In this document: positions 6,265 to 15,350 of the stretch, piece after piece
Layout of the letters: every line of letters begins with the position of its first letter
Position numbering within the stretch: the first letter of the stretch is position 1
IMG/VR virus record: IMGVR_UViG_3300045918_000131
Coordinates: 1-64,000 of that record
Reading direction: 5' to 3' (one strand)
DNA from: a virus
DNA length: 64,000 nt
The notes under the pieces: generated by a model
The model's database searches: none
What the model was told of the DNA's origin: nothing
The model's input: the letters and a program-made list of their open reading frames with translations, nothing else
Position numbers and translations under genes: made by a program

Positions 6265-6543
6265 CTAATGATACATTGTTTTACGTTTTTTTAATCGATT
6301 AGATACTGCTGTGATATCAGCAAGTTGCTCGTATGGTAAACTCTTTTTTGATGTCGAAGTAATTACCTTGACTAATAGATCTTCTGCAAATTCAAGGATT
6401 TCTCCGCAGTAATAACATACGGTAATATCGAAAGGTTCAGGGCTTATATCTTCGCCAGATATACTGCTAGCTGCATTTAACTTGCTATTACATGTTGGAC
6501 ACGTTGATTCTAAAAGATGTGACACCTTGTTATTATTAAGCAT
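6265..6543 (-). CDS. small zinc-ribbon protein
   Basis: 92 aa. CPTCNSKL (about 15-22) and CYYCGEIL (about 43-50) form a two-knuckle zinc ribbon, followed by a helical basic tail. GGAG at 9 nt precedes ATG 6543. Lies just downstream of the AAA+ ATPase in the same direction. A nucleic-acid or protein adaptor role is possible; function unknown. Confidence 0.65.
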   Translation of the reverse strand: MLNNNKVSHLLESTCPTCNSKLNAASSISGEDISPEPFDITVCYYCGEILEFAEDLLVKVITSTSKKSLPYEQLADITAVSNRLKKRKTMYH

Positions 6544-6561
6544 ATAGGTTACTCCTTATAT

Positions 6562-7731
6562 TTAGAAAGCGTAGTAATTAAAATCTGATTTAATTTTTGT
6601 AAATCTTACAGTAGCTCCATTATCATTTAAGTAAGTATAAGAATTTGTTACTGAATCAACTGTTTTTAAGTTTAGGTACGAAAAGTAAAATTTACCTTTA
6701 GAAAGATCTAATTCTTTGGAAGCATGGCCTAGTATCGTGTCTAGTTGTTCGATTGATTTAGAAATAACACGTAGTGGTGGAGCACACGCATCATCTGCAC
6801 AACAATCATCGTCATCATCGGCGCCAGTAGGGTTATATGCAATAGTGAATTTCTCGGTTGCAAGAGGGTTACCTCTCCAAACTTTGGGATAGATGTGTTC
6901 TAATGGAATAATATTATTTCCAATTTTAAATTCGATATTATAACGAGCATTACCATCATCGAATTGTGGTTTTGCATTTAACATTTTAATTGCTTCTTGT
7001 GCTGTCTCGTTATAACGATTCATTTCTTCAACTAACGCTTTTAGCAAGTCAAAGTTAAATTCAGCAAACATAGAACTTACGCGACATACGTTCTCAATTT
7101 GATCTTTATTATTTAAATTTTCTTCACAATATTCAGTGATAAATTCTATAGCTAACCCCTTAAAGTCAAGCATATAAAATATACGCCCTGGGCGATTACG
7201 CATGTGTTCGTCGATGCGCCACTTATCGTTACACGTTAATACAAATAATTTCTTACTTGGAAAGACTCCGTCTAGCAGAGTTAATACCGCTGTTTGTTGT
7301 TGATTATCGTAAACCTTTTCAAATTCGTCAAAGCAGATCAAGCATGGCTGTGTGATAGATTGCATTAAAGTATTAAATTTATCACCGTGCCACGGGGTGT
7401 TGATAATAATAGTGGGAATATTTTGTTCAGCACATTTGACAGAAAGCGCCTTTGCCATTAGTGTTTTGCCAGACCCTTTTTCCCCAGTGAACATTACGCC
7501 AGTTGAATTTGGACGATTATTAAAAGTGTTAATAATCCTATCAATTTTTTGTGTAGTATCTCCGTATATTTTATTTCCAATAACAAAACTTTCTACGAGT
7601 TCAAAGTAAAAATTTTCATACTGGTCCATTTTAATAACATAGTTTCCTACAGGTAACAATGAGTGTAGATCAAGATTCTGTTCAGCTACAGCACGGTAAG
7701 TATTACCTTGTTTCATGTACGTTGTTGTCAT
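6562..7731 (-). CDS. AAA+ ATPase
   Basis: 389 aa from ATG 7731. A longer frame to 7782 would run into the -10 box, so it is rejected. The single AAA+ module has Walker A GEKGSGKT (about 84-91), Walker B LICFDEF (about 130), sensor-1-like LTCND and an arginine-finger region RNRPGR. This resembles ClpX/FtsH-type ATPases more than helicases. The C-terminal third has an acidic Cys-containing patch (DDDDDCCADDACAPP). No protease domain is present. It could be a remodelling or replication ATPase; substrate unknown. Confidence 0.7.
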   Translation of the reverse strand: MTTTYMKQGNTYRAVAEQNLDLHSLLPVGNYVIKMDQYENFYFELVESFVIGNKIYGDTTQKIDRIINTFNNRPNSTGVMFTGEKGSGKTLMAKALSVKCAEQNIPTIIINTPWHGDKFNTLMQSITQPCLICFDEFEKVYDNQQQTAVLTLLDGVFPSKKLFVLTCNDKWRIDEHMRNRPGRIFYMLDFKGLAIEFITEYCEENLNNKDQIENVCRVSSMFAEFNFDLLKALVEEMNRYNETAQEAIKMLNAKPQFDDGNARYNIEFKIGNNIIPLEHIYPKVWRGNPLATEKFTIAYNPTGADDDDDCCADDACAPPLRVISKSIEQLDTILGHASKELDLSKGKFYFSYLNLKTVDSVTNSYTYLNDNGATVRFTKIKSDFNYYAF

Positions 7732-7753
7732 AGTATTCTTTCTATAAATATAT

Positions 7754-7782
7754 ATTACAGCATGGTTAGGTAAATTTGTCAA
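7754..7782 (-). promoter_or_regulatory. sigma70-type promoter of the AAA+ gene
   Basis: TTGACA (7782-7777), 17-nt spacer, TGTAAT (7759-7754), starting right after the dnaK terminator and ending 22 nt before the start codon. Confidence 0.7.
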
Positions 7783-7785
7783 GTA

Positions 7786-7813
7786 GAAACCACGTTATTA
7801 CTAACGTGGTTTC
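7786..7813 (-). terminator. hairpin terminator after dnaK
   Basis: An 11-bp stem GAAACCACGTT / AACGTGGTTTC with a 6-nt loop lies 17 nt after the dnaK stop. The following T-tract is weak, and the next promoter begins at once. Confidence 0.6.
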
Positions 7814-7829
7814 AACCATTTGGATCTAA

Positions 7830-9728
7830 TTACTTAACTTCAGAAAACTCTGCGTCAACTACTGTTCCAGCATCTTTAGGTGCATCTGTTGGAGCCTCTT
7901 GTGCCTTAGCCTGTTCAGCTGCATACATTTTTTCTCCCAACTTTTGTGCTGCTGTAGCAAGTGCTTCGGTTTTTGCAACAATATCATCCTTAACATCGCT
8001 AGTTACTACTGTTTCTGCATCTTTCATAGCAGTTTCAATAGCTTCCTTTTCGCTAATATCTAACTGACTTCCGTACTCTTCTAATGATTTCTTAGTAGAG
8101 TGGATTAAACCATCTAGATTGTTACGAGCCATAATAAGTTCGATTGCTTTCTTATCTTCTTCAGCGTTAGCTTCTGCATCCTGAACCATACGATTAATAT
8201 CTTCCTCAGATAAACCGCTATTAGCTTTAATAGTAATCTTATTTTCTTTACCAGTAGCTTTATCTTTAGCACTAACTTTTAAAATACCGCTTGCGTCAAT
8301 ATCTAAAGTAATTTCAATTTGTGGTACGCCTCTACGTGCAGGAGCAATACCCTCGAGATTAAATTGACCAAGCACTTTATTATGTTTTGCTAATTCGCGT
8401 TCCCCTTGACATACAATAACTGATACAGCTGGTTGATTATCATCGGCTGTACTAAACACCTGTGTTGCTTTAGTTGGGATAGTAGTATTTTTCTTAATGA
8501 GTTTAGTCATCACACCACCCATCGTTTCAATACCGAACGATAAAGGAACAACGTCAAGTAACAATACATCTGTAACATCTCCCTGTAATACACCACCCTG
8601 GATAGCTGCGCCTGCTGCAACTGCTTCGTCTGGGTTGACGTCTTTACGCGGTTCCTTACCGAAATATTCTTCTAATTTCTTTTGAACTAACGGAATACGT
8701 GTAGAACCACCTACTAATAAAACTTCGTCAATGTCTGTTACAGACAAACCTGCATCTTTTACTGATACTTTACAACAATCAATAACTTTATTAATCAAGT
8801 GTTCAACAAGAGATTCAAATTTTGAACGTGTAATCTTTATTGCGAGATGTTTAGGCCCAGATGCATCAGCTGTAACATACGGAATATTAATCTCTGTTTG
8901 TTGTGTAGAAGAAAGTTCAATTTTAGCCTTCTCTGACGTCTCTTTAATACGCTGCATTGCAAGAGGATCTTTACTTAAATCAATACCACTTTCTTTCTTA
9001 AATTCTGAGATTACATAGTCCATTAACGCATGATCGATATCTTCCCCGCCCAAGAAGACGTTGCCATGTGTTGACAACACCTCAAATTGCGATTCTCCAT
9101 CAATGTAACTAATATCAATTATTGATAAATCCGTCGTCCCCCCGCCGAAATCCGCGACGGCGATCTTACGATCCTTTTTATCTTTTGAATCAACGCCAAA
9201 TACCATTGCGGCGGCTGTAGGCTCATTTATGATTCGTTTTACTTCAAGTCCTGCAATTTTACCAGCAGCTTTTGTAGCTTCTCGTTGATCATTATCAAAA
9301 TACGCCGGTACTGTGATTACTGCTTCGGTAACAGCGTACCCTAAGTAATCTTCGGCTGTTTTTTTCATCTTACTTAGCACTTGTGCAGAAATTTCTTGTG
9401 GAGACAAATCTTTACCATTTGCTCTTACCCAGGCATCTCCATTGGTGCTTTTATAAATCTCGTAAGGGACGATTTCTGCTGTATGTTTTGTTTCTGCACT
9501 ATCGTAACGTTGACCCATTAAACGCTTAACAGCGTAAATTGTATTTTTGGGGTTAGTTACTGCTTGACGTTTAGCGGAAGCACCAACTAAAGTTTCTTCT
9601 CCGTAAGCAACGATACTAGGTGTGGTTCTAGCTCCTTCTGAGTTTTCAATAATCTTGTATTTACCGTTTTCCATAACAGCAACACACGAATTCACCGTTC
9701 CTAAGTCAATTCCAATAATTTTAGACAT
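7830..9728 (-). CDS. dnaK: Hsp70 chaperone DnaK
   Basis: 632 aa from ATG 9728 (AGGAGA upstream). This is a complete bacterial-type DnaK: ATPase start [26 protein letters not shown], the linker [18 protein letters not shown], substrate domain and helical lid, ending [10 protein letters not shown], close to the bacterial EEVK tail. It folds client proteins by ATP-driven binding with DnaJ and GrpE, neither of which is seen here, so host co-chaperones must serve. A full DnaK is unusual in a phage. The leader folds into a hairpin shared with the hsp20 gene. Confidence 0.95.
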   Translation of the reverse strand: MSKIIGIDLGTVNSCVAVMENGKYKIIENSEGARTTPSIVAYGEETLVGASAKRQAVTNPKNTIYAVKRLMGQRYDSAETKHTAEIVPYEIYKSTNGDAWVRANGKDLSPQEISAQVLSKMKKTAEDYLGYAVTEAVITVPAYFDNDQREATKAAGKIAGLEVKRIINEPTAAAMVFGVDSKDKKDRKIAVADFGGGTTDLSIIDISYIDGESQFEVLSTHGNVFLGGEDIDHALMDYVISEFKKESGIDLSKDPLAMQRIKETSEKAKIELSSTQQTEINIPYVTADASGPKHLAIKITRSKFESLVEHLINKVIDCCKVSVKDAGLSVTDIDEVLLVGGSTRIPLVQKKLEEYFGKEPRKDVNPDEAVAAGAAIQGGVLQGDVTDVLLLDVVPLSFGIETMGGVMTKLIKKNTTIPTKATQVFSTADDNQPAVSVIVCQGERELAKHNKVLGQFNLEGIAPARRGVPQIEITLDIDASGILKVSAKDKATGKENKITIKANSGLSEEDINRMVQDAEANAEEDKKAIELIMARNNLDGLIHSTKKSLEEYGSQLDISEKEAIETAMKDAETVVTSDVKDDIVAKTEALATAAQKLGEKMYAAEQAKAQEAPTDAPKDAGTVVDAEFSEVK

Positions 9729-9793
9729 AATATTTCTCCTTTTAATAAGCAAGTTTTAAAATATAGTAATCCGACCATCGGCATTACTATATG
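9729..9793 (-). promoter_or_regulatory. ROSE-like RNA thermometer leader of dnaK
   Basis: The transcript has a 14-bp hairpin (9792-9761; CCGA-UGG-UCGG apex, one bulged G) followed by UUGCUU (9752-9747), which can pair with the SD AAGGAG (9741-9736) leaving a G-G mismatch. UYGCU paired to the SD with G opposite G is the ROSE thermometer signature. Two other leaders in the window share it. Confidence 0.6.
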
Positions 9794-9869
9794 TACTACA
9801 TATTTTACTCGTGATTATAAGCATATTTTAAGAAACCAATTAAGGTCTCTTAAAACGCTTAAATGGCTT

Positions 9870-10118
9870 TCAAGCAGTTACCGTGCCGGTTGTTGTATAA
9901 TGATTATATTGATTAGCAAATTCTCGAATTGCATTATCGTAATAAATAGCACAAGTTTCGGCTAAATCAAATTGCAAACTCGTAATAGGTTCAACGAAAG
10001 ATTTAATTTCTTTATTTTGCAAAGTATTTAACGTAGCTTCTGTAGCTTTACGTGTACTTTTAACTGCTGAGATTGTTGATGGAATTTTTGATACTTCGAT
10101 ATGTGGTAATTTAAACAT
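9870..10118 (-). CDS. 82-aa protein with thermometer leader, phasin-like
   Basis: 82 aa from ATG 10118 with GGAG. Begins MFKLPHIEVSKIP and is amphipathic and helical, with a low-complexity Thr-rich tail. Length and pattern recall small phasin-like proteins, but the match is weak. It shares the hairpin leader of dnaK and hsp20 and lies directly upstream of dnaK, so a stress or granule-surface role is possible (inference). Confidence 0.6.
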   Translation of the reverse strand: MFKLPHIEVSKIPSTISAVKSTRKATEATLNTLQNKEIKSFVEPITSLQFDLAETCAIYYDNAIREFANQYNHYTTTGTVTA

Positions 10119-10183
10119 TGTGATTCTCCTTTTTAAGTAAAGCAAGATATAATATGTAATCCCGACCATCGGCAACTACATAT
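10119..10183 (-). promoter_or_regulatory. ROSE-like RNA thermometer leader
   Basis: Hairpin 10183-10152 has the same CCGA-UGG-UCGG apex and bulged G. The lower stem differs in sequence from dnaK but keeps pairing (ATATGTA/TACATAT). UUGCUU (10145-10140) lies opposite the SD AAGGAG (10131-10126). The late box TATAAATA is at 10194-10187, so the hairpin is close to the expected 5' end. Confidence 0.6.
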
Positions 10184-10186
10184 ACT

Positions 10187-10194
10187 TATTTATA
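10187..10194 (-). promoter_or_regulatory. late promoter box TATAAATA
   Basis: Exact T4-type late box on the minus strand just upstream of the hairpin leader of the 82-aa protein gene. Confidence 0.55.
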
Positions 10195-10377
10195 GCATTT
10201 TTCAAGGAGAAATACTAGGTTATTATATAGAAATTCAACCAATTGACACTATGTTATTAGTCAATTAAGGGTTTGATAACAAGTCTTTGTACATAGTGAG
10301 TACTTTCACGGGGTCTTCTAGTTTAACAGTACATAATAGAAAAACACCAAATCAATCTCGTTACGAAATACTACTTT

Positions 10378-10488
10378 TCACTTAAATTTCCAACGATTAT
10401 TCTCCAAGCCAAATAGTTTTTCGCATAACAGCATAGCCTTGTATCTGTTATTGTAATACGTATCTTTTGTTTTGTACCAGGTAGTCAT
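10378..10488 (-). CDS. truncated member of the WC/DA-LF-W small family
   Basis: 36 aa from ATG 10488 (ATGA overlap, SD AGGTGG in the Arg-Trp codons of the unit upstream). Contains LLCEKLFGLENNRW like the helix region of the array proteins, then stops before the DA-LF-W motif. The 250 nt after its stop hold only the thermometer leader and late box of the next gene. Probably a decaying copy. Confidence 0.45.
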   Translation of the reverse strand: MTTWYKTKDTYYNNRYKAMLLCEKLFGLENNRWKFK

Positions 10489-10666
10489 AGTTGCCACCTC
10501 AATACGAATAACACTGCGTCTGATTCGCTCTCGAATCGCCAATAATCATAGTCTTCAGAATACTTGTATTGCCAGTACAATTATTGTGGCACCATAGTAC
10601 CATATCTGTCAATTGAATATACCATGATTTACCGTGCCAACTACTTATGTTGACTACTGTTGACAT
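10485..10666 (-). pseudogene. frameshifted member of the WC/DA-LF-W family
   Basis: ATG 10666 opens DMVLWCHNN, and the family ending FESESDAVLFVLRW is in the minus-1 frame with its stop at 10485. It shows that members exist outside the main array and carry the same kind of shift. Confidence 0.55.
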
Positions 10667-10675
10667 GTAATGATA

Positions 10676-10909
10676 TTATATAGATTTTTTAAGTTGCCAG
10701 ACGTGGTATCTGTTGAATAAACGACGAATAGCATAAGAACGTAGTACAGAAGGAACAGTGAACATCAACCCCATAGTTAAGTTTTGTTCTAAGTGTATCT
10801 GTATTCCATATAACGGAAATATTAATAACTGTAATAGGATAGCAAGTACATATCCTGAACCAATATTAATGATAGTTTCAACGGCTGATTGTGTTTTGCT
10901 TTGACTCAA
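10676..10909 (-). CDS. two-span membrane protein (DUF7220-like)
   Basis: 77 aa. The start is TTG 10909 (TTGA overlap with the preceding gene), supported by GGAG 7 nt upstream. Contains SAVETIINIGSGYVLAILLQ and PLYGIQ, then a second hydrophobic segment and a basic RSYAIRRLFNRYHVW tail, as in small phage inner-membrane proteins of the DUF7220 type. Function unknown. Confidence 0.7.
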   Translation of the reverse strand: MSQSKTQSAVETIINIGSGYVLAILLQLLIFPLYGIQIHLEQNLTMGLMFTVPSVLRSYAIRRLFNRYHVWQLKKSI

Positions 10910-11985
10910 GATATTACTCCTACGTTAGCCCAACGTGCTCCACCTAAAGAAACCCAGAATAACGGCTGACCTATTGTTGGGTTTTCGTTAACTACAATTA
11001 TTCCAGCTTTGACATCATGCGTTGGACATATAGGAGAACTAGAAAAGTGTACTTTACCGATAGTTAGATTTTCAATTGTTACTTTTCCTGATGGTTCAAG
11101 TATTAAATTTTCTTTATTATTTGAACTCAGTATCACTTGTTGGTTACGAGTAGCACCTATAATGGATACATCTTTCTTTAACTTACGTACAGAAAACTCG
11201 CATTCTTCATCCCACACGGTTAATGCACCGGTAGGTTCTTCAGTATTAATTCCTACACGCTTATTACGTATGAATATGGTGTTAGTTAAGTCTGTTTCCC
11301 CATTAACACGTAAAGATTTTAGTTCGCCTAATTTTTGAATGTTTGTGTCAGTTACAAAGTATCCTAGTCTATTACCGGATAAAATTTCATTACCATTTAG
11401 CGTTAGCTTGTTTAAATCAATTCCGTCAATTTTAATTTTATCAAATAGTTGAGTTGAGTACTGTAGGAAAAACTCGCTATTCATGGATAGTTTAAGTAAG
11501 CCCGCTGCATGTTGTACCATGTCTTTATAAAAAGGAGAATCTGCTGGAATCTCCCCTGTTAGATGTATATCTCCATCTATATATAGATCACCTTCTATAT
11601 TAGCTTGTCCCTTTACATCTAACTCTTTGGATATTAATTTATTCTCAATAACAGTAGCGTCGTCTAGTATAGTTACTTGACATTGGCTAGCCGAGTCTTG
11701 TATTCCTGTGCTTCCGAAACCTTTAATAATTCCGCCAACAACGTTATCACCAGACATGATTAAATCGTGTATATTAATAGCAGACGAGTTGATACTATTG
11801 TCCGGAAAACTATAGTTAGATATTAGCGAGGCAATAGATGTATTAACACATTCGCGAACGATTTGTTTTACATCAATATGAGATAACTTATCTGTTATAT
11901 CATCTTTGATTTGTTTTGCTATTTGTTTTTGAGCATCTTGAACAAGAGTATTAGCTAACTCTGCTACAAGTTCAGTTGGGTTCAA
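10906..11985 (-). CDS. fibre-like virion protein
   Basis: 359 aa. A TTG start (11985) overlaps the upstream TGA as TTGA, with GGAG about 10 nt before it. It has a helical N-terminus (residues 1-60), then beta-rich repeats of the tail-fibre kind (VKGQANIEGDLYIDGDIHL, VTIENLTIGKVHFSS) and a C-terminal FWVSLGGARWANVGV. It is probably a trimeric fibre or baseplate-associated protein. Confidence 0.55.
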   Translation of the reverse strand: MNPTELVAELANTLVQDAQKQIAKQIKDDITDKLSHIDVKQIVRECVNTSIASLISNYSFPDNSINSSAINIHDLIMSGDNVVGGIIKGFGSTGIQDSASQCQVTILDDATVIENKLISKELDVKGQANIEGDLYIDGDIHLTGEIPADSPFYKDMVQHAAGLLKLSMNSEFFLQYSTQLFDKIKIDGIDLNKLTLNGNEILSGNRLGYFVTDTNIQKLGELKSLRVNGETDLTNTIFIRNKRVGINTEEPTGALTVWDEECEFSVRKLKKDVSIIGATRNQQVILSSNNKENLILEPSGKVTIENLTIGKVHFSSSPICPTHDVKAGIIVVNENPTIGQPLFWVSLGGARWANVGVIS

Positions 11986-12305
11986 AGTGCGGTTACTCCT
12001 AATTTGTTAATACGTGATGCTAGCTCGTCATAAAAGCTATCAACACTACCACCAAACTTACCACGTAATACGTTAATATTCGTACTTGCTATTTCGTAGT
12101 TTTTGTTATTCCAATTAGTAATTAGCTCGGAATGTAAGCTGATTGATGTGTTTATATCTGCCATCTCTGTTAATATCGATTCAGGCATTACTACACAGTA
12201 AGCAGTAACTTCATCCTTACCCACTGGTCGAAAAGTTTCTAATTGTAAGACTATATGTTTTTTACTAATCTCTTCTGCTACATCATCGCCAAATATAATA
12301 TGCAT
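11982..12305 (-). CDS. unknown protein, 107 aa
   Basis: ATG 12305 with GAGGAG. A soluble alpha/beta pattern without a recognisable motif. Coupled to the fibre-like gene downstream by TTGA overlap, so possibly its chaperone or a baseplate component (inference). Confidence 0.6.
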   Translation of the reverse strand: MHIIFGDDVAEEISKKHIVLQLETFRPVGKDEVTAYCVVMPESILTEMADINTSISLHSELITNWNNKNYEIASTNINVLRGKFGGSVDSFYDELASRINKLGVTAL

Positions 12306-12325
12306 ATATAATTCTCCTCTATTAT

Positions 12326-12913
12326 TTACTCTTTTGTATGCAAGGAGTTAAATTTTTCCATAAACAATTTATACGATGTTAGTGAATCCATCGGAGCACT
12401 AAATTGTTGTAAACGCTCAAGCGATACATCAGGTAATCCTTCCCAATGTTTTCCCCTTGAGGGCATAAATTGGTAGGACTCTATCCGTTGTGCAATAAGA
12501 TCTGCCTTCTTTATTATTAACTCTTCGTCGTCTGTTGGTGGTATAATACCTAATGATTTATAAATAGCTAACATTAAATTATGTTCTATCTGTTTTATAA
12601 TAGGTCGTAATGTAGGTATTTGTTTCACGGGGCTAGGTAAATCTCCTGTGAAAATTTCACAGGAATCGTGTAATAGTGCAAGTAACCCTAACCGTTTACA
12701 TGTAACAATATCTTTAACATCTATAAGACTTGTTACTTCGTCAGCAACGAATACCGAATGAAGAGCTATATTATATGGAACAGCAGTTACCGTTTGTCCA
12801 CAGAATCTTGATATTCTAGATAATCCCCAAGCAATATCTTCAATGTCTATAGTGGAGGGATCTGGGTTTTCTACATCAACTAATTGTCCGGTTACTGTTT
12901 CAAGTTTTCTCAT
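12326..12913 (-). CDS. HD-domain phosphohydrolase (YfbR-like)
   Basis: 195 aa. The HD metal set is visible: His in NIALHSVFVADE (about 50), HD in LALLHDSCEIF (about 83), and Asp in KKADLIAQR (about 150). Length and the FTGDLPSPVK motif resemble YfbR 5'-deoxynucleotidases, which dephosphorylate dNMPs. It would feed nucleotide turnover beside the phage ribonucleotide reductase. Overlaps the next gene by 14 nt. Confidence 0.8.
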   Translation of the reverse strand: MRKLETVTGQLVDVENPDPSTIDIEDIAWGLSRISRFCGQTVTAVPYNIALHSVFVADEVTSLIDVKDIVTCKRLGLLALLHDSCEIFTGDLPSPVKQIPTLRPIIKQIEHNLMLAIYKSLGIIPPTDDEELIIKKADLIAQRIESYQFMPSRGKHWEGLPDVSLERLQQFSAPMDSLTSYKLFMEKFNSLHTKE

Positions 12914-13196
12914 TTTTAAGAATATCCATTAAGTAATCTTTTGAGTATTTGCTATAATCTCGTTCAGTATGACATTCGCACATACTATGTTTCCAGTCGG
13001 TGAACGTAATACTAGGATATAATTCAGGACATGTGCAACCGTAACCAATACATTGTGTAATTGGTCCTTTGGTAAGTATATTCTTATTCCGCGGATGCCC
13101 AACGATTGGTCTTTGCCACTCGCAGTTGCAGCAACAGGCGCCTTCTCTATTGTGTTCTATGTCATTCCATCCTTCAAAACATGGATTTGATAACAT
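12900..13196 (-). CDS. cysteine-rich small protein
   Basis: 98 aa with CCCNCEW, CIGYGCTC and CECHTE clusters and an NPCFEGW opening, so probably metal-binding. Function unknown. Lies between the exonuclease and HD genes with overlaps or minimal gaps, hence co-translated. Confidence 0.65.
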   Translation of the reverse strand: MLSNPCFEGWNDIEHNREGACCCNCEWQRPIVGHPRNKNILTKGPITQCIGYGCTCPELYPSITFTDWKHSMCECHTERDYSKYSKDYLMDILKNEKT

Positions 13197-13742
13197 TTAA
13201 TAACCCTTCTTTTTAATTCCTAAATCTTTGAAGATTTGTTGGACTGATTTAGCTTGTGAATATGCATCGGCGAGAGCATTATGTTTAGCTGTATTATTCT
13301 GTTTAGCTGAATCGTCTCCTAAATCAAATATAGTTCTAGAGTCGCGTATCTGCCAATAATTCCAAGGAATTGGCTTATTTATCATACGATATAAGTTTTC
13401 TAAAATAGTAATATCAAATATAGTACCATGAGTGTATATATGTTCGGCACCGACAATATACCTATTTAGTTGCGTGGTGAATTCTTCAATACTAACACGT
13501 TCTTCATCTCCCATAGCTTCGTCTTGAGCTTCTGCAGATTGTTTGCTCCACCATTCCAGAGTAGACTCGTCAACTGTTCTGCCAAGTAATGTTTGCTCGT
13601 CAACATTAATACGTAAATATAAAGGTCCGGCAGGTTCGCTATTATAGTTATATGGGTCAAACCGAATTGCACCCATTGTTAATATAACAGCACTAGGGGT
13701 AATATCTAGTGTTTCAAGGTCAAGCATTATACTTTTACTCAT
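13197..13742 (-). CDS. DEDD 3'-5' exonuclease
   Basis: 181 aa. MLDLETLD (residues 6-13) gives Asp and Glu, THGTIFDITIL (about 107-117) gives Asp, and HNALADAYSQA (about 160-170) gives His and Asp: the DEDDh/RNase T fold seen in small phage 3'-5' exonucleases. AAGGAA precedes ATG 13742. Substrate (RNA or ssDNA ends) not decidable. Confidence 0.8.
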   Translation of the reverse strand: MSKSIMLDLETLDITPSAVILTMGAIRFDPYNYNSEPAGPLYLRINVDEQTLLGRTVDESTLEWWSKQSAEAQDEAMGDEERVSIEEFTTQLNRYIVGAEHIYTHGTIFDITILENLYRMINKPIPWNYWQIRDSRTIFDLGDDSAKQNNTAKHNALADAYSQAKSVQQIFKDLGIKKKGY

Positions 13743-13768
13743 GTTATTTCCTTATACTGTTACAGAAG

Positions 13769-14344
13769 TTAATATAATTCGCATTTCTTTCCTAATCGAC
13801 GAAGTTTTTCGCGCGATTTCTTTTGTAAAGTACCTGCGCTTATGTCGTCATGTATGTCATATACCTTAGTTGAGACTGGTTCAAATACTTGACTTAGGTA
13901 ACCAATAACAATACCGTTTGTATCATGTACAGGAATTTTACTAGGTTTGAAATCAGATTGTTCTCTACACCTAGTTTTTTTAATATGAGATACTTTGCGA
14001 GATCTACGTATAGCACTCTTAATATCGCCAGTAATAATATTCACCATTAGATTAACGGACAACTCATCAGGTAACATAGTATCTTCATAATCTGCGTCAC
14101 CATAAAGCATTGTTTCTCTAGCAGAATTTAGTTTACCATCAAGCATAGACAGCATACTACATAATGTTTGTATAGATAAATTACCAGTATCATGTGCAGT
14201 TATTAAGTCGTCAAGTGTTGTTCTAAAACTTATAATACATTTTGATATTTTTCGAGTAAATTTTTTATTATCGTGTTTATTCAATTGACTAACCAGATAT
14301 AAACTAGCAGGTGTCGCACCAAAGGTATTTGGATGTAAATTCAT
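13769..14344 (-). CDS. unknown protein, 191 aa
   Basis: ATG 14344 with a strong AGGAGG. Basic at both ends (KKSREKLRRLGKK at the C-terminus), with an IHDDISAGTLQKKS region. It follows clpS in the same direction. No family recognised. Confidence 0.6.
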   Translation of the reverse strand: MNLHPNTFGATPASLYLVSQLNKHDNKKFTRKISKCIISFRTTLDDLITAHDTGNLSIQTLCSMLSMLDGKLNSARETMLYGDADYEDTMLPDELSVNLMVNIITGDIKSAIRRSRKVSHIKKTRCREQSDFKPSKIPVHDTNGIVIGYLSQVFEPVSTKVYDIHDDISAGTLQKKSREKLRRLGKKCELY

Positions 14345-14359
14345 CTTAATCCTCCTATA

Positions 14360-14680
14360 TTACGCTTCTGGTTCTAGTCTAACCATCAACGGATAACCGT
14401 TATTACGAGCTAAAACGGTTGCTTCTACTCCTTTTTGTTCGGCGAGTTCATAAGGTAACACTGCAACAACGGCAGAACCTTCTTCGTGAACTTTCATTGT
14501 GAGTGCATGTGCGTCTTCTTTGCTATGGTCAAATATAACAATAAGACTCTCGATAACAAATTCCATTGAAGTGGTTGAATCATTTAAGTAAAGAACTTGA
14601 TACAAAGGAGGAGGTTGTAGATCCATTTTAGGTTTAATCTTAGTTCTAGTCTTATTATCGGTCATTGTATCTGTTGGCAT
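14360..14680 (-). CDS. clpS: ClpS-like protease adaptor
   Basis: 106 aa. The core PPLYQVLYLNDSTTSMEFV, the HSKEDAHALTMKVHEEGSAV helix and ending PLMVRLEPEA match ClpS: the NDxxTxMEFV hydrophobic pocket for N-end-rule residues and the tail with L-E-P. ClpS brings N-degron substrates to ClpAP. Here it would redirect the host protease. It has its own strong promoter behind the hsp20 terminator. Confidence 0.88.
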   Translation of the reverse strand: MPTDTMTDNKTRTKIKPKMDLQPPPLYQVLYLNDSTTSMEFVIESLIVIFDHSKEDAHALTMKVHEEGSAVVAVLPYELAEQKGVEATVLARNNGYPLMVRLEPEA

Positions 14681-14711
14681 AATCAGTATTCCTTAGTAAG
14701 TTAACATAATA

Positions 14712-14740
14712 AGTATATTTGAATTTGTCATGCTAGTCAA
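14712..14740 (-). promoter_or_regulatory. sigma70-type promoter of clpS
   Basis: TTGACT (14740-14735), 17-nt spacer, TATACT (14717-14712), about 30 nt upstream of the clpS start. Confidence 0.7.
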
Positions 14741-14751
14741 GTAGATTGGTT

Positions 14752-14782
14752 GCGAATAGACAAGCTAAACTTGTCTATTCGC
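14752..14782 (-). terminator. hairpin terminator after hsp20
   Basis: A 13-bp stem GCGAATAGACAAG / CTTGTCTATTCGC with a 5-nt loop, 7 nt after the hsp20 stop. No strong T-run follows. Confidence 0.65.
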
Positions 14783-14788
14783 GATTTG

Positions 14789-15283
14789 TTACTTGAGTTT
14801 TGGCATACTTTCAGATACGTGCCCAACTACTGTAGTCTTAATGCCGATCTTACGTGGTTTTAATGCTTCAGGAACCTCAATTTCTATTCCTATAATTAGT
14901 AGGCCATTTTCATACTTTGCATCTTTAACTGTAGCATGTTCCGCAAGATTAAATACTTTATTAAACCCTCGTGTTGATATCCCTTGATGGATATACTCAA
15001 TTGGACTTCGATTTGCACTTTTACTACCGGAGATAGATAGAATATTATTTTCTATAGTAATATCAAGTTCTTCTTCACTAAATCCAGCAACAGCTAAGTT
15101 AATAGAGTAGTTATTATCGTCGTACTTAATAATGTCGTGCGGAGGGTATTTGTCGGATGTTTGAGATAAATTAGTTGAACGATGTAAGTCTTCAAACATG
15201 CGATCAAATCCAACAGCATTTCTATGAAGATGTGCCAACATTGTTGGTAGGTCTACTGCGGCGAGGTGTGTGAATTGTGTCAT
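14789..15283 (-). CDS. small heat-shock protein Hsp20
   Basis: 164 aa. The alpha-crystallin domain (about 50-145) has YSINLAVAGFSEEELDITIE and NGLLIIGIEIEVPE, followed by a C-terminal PRKIGI of the I-x-I type. It acts as an ATP-independent holdase that passes unfolded proteins to DnaK, which the same phage encodes. Hsp20 genes occur in cyanophages and other T4-like phages. Expressed from a late box with a ROSE-like leader. Confidence 0.9.
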   Translation of the reverse strand: MTQFTHLAAVDLPTMLAHLHRNAVGFDRMFEDLHRSTNLSQTSDKYPPHDIIKYDDNNYSINLAVAGFSEEELDITIENNILSISGSKSANRSPIEYIHQGISTRGFNKVFNLAEHATVKDAKYENGLLIIGIEIEVPEALKPRKIGIKTTVVGHVSESMPKLK

Positions 15284-15348
15284 TGTGATTCTCCTTTAAA
15301 ATAAGCAAGATTATATTATGTAAGTCCCAACCATCGGCAACTTACATA
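15284..15348 (-). promoter_or_regulatory. ROSE-like RNA thermometer leader of hsp20
   Basis: Hairpin 15348-15317: lower stem TATGTAAGT/ACTTACATA, apex CCGA-UGG-UUGG (G-U replacing G-C relative to dnaK, a compensatory-type change). UUGCUU (15308-15303) can pair with the SD AAGGAG (15296-15291) with a G-G mismatch. Same layout as the dnaK and 82-aa gene leaders. Confidence 0.65.
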
Positions 15349-15350
15349 TA

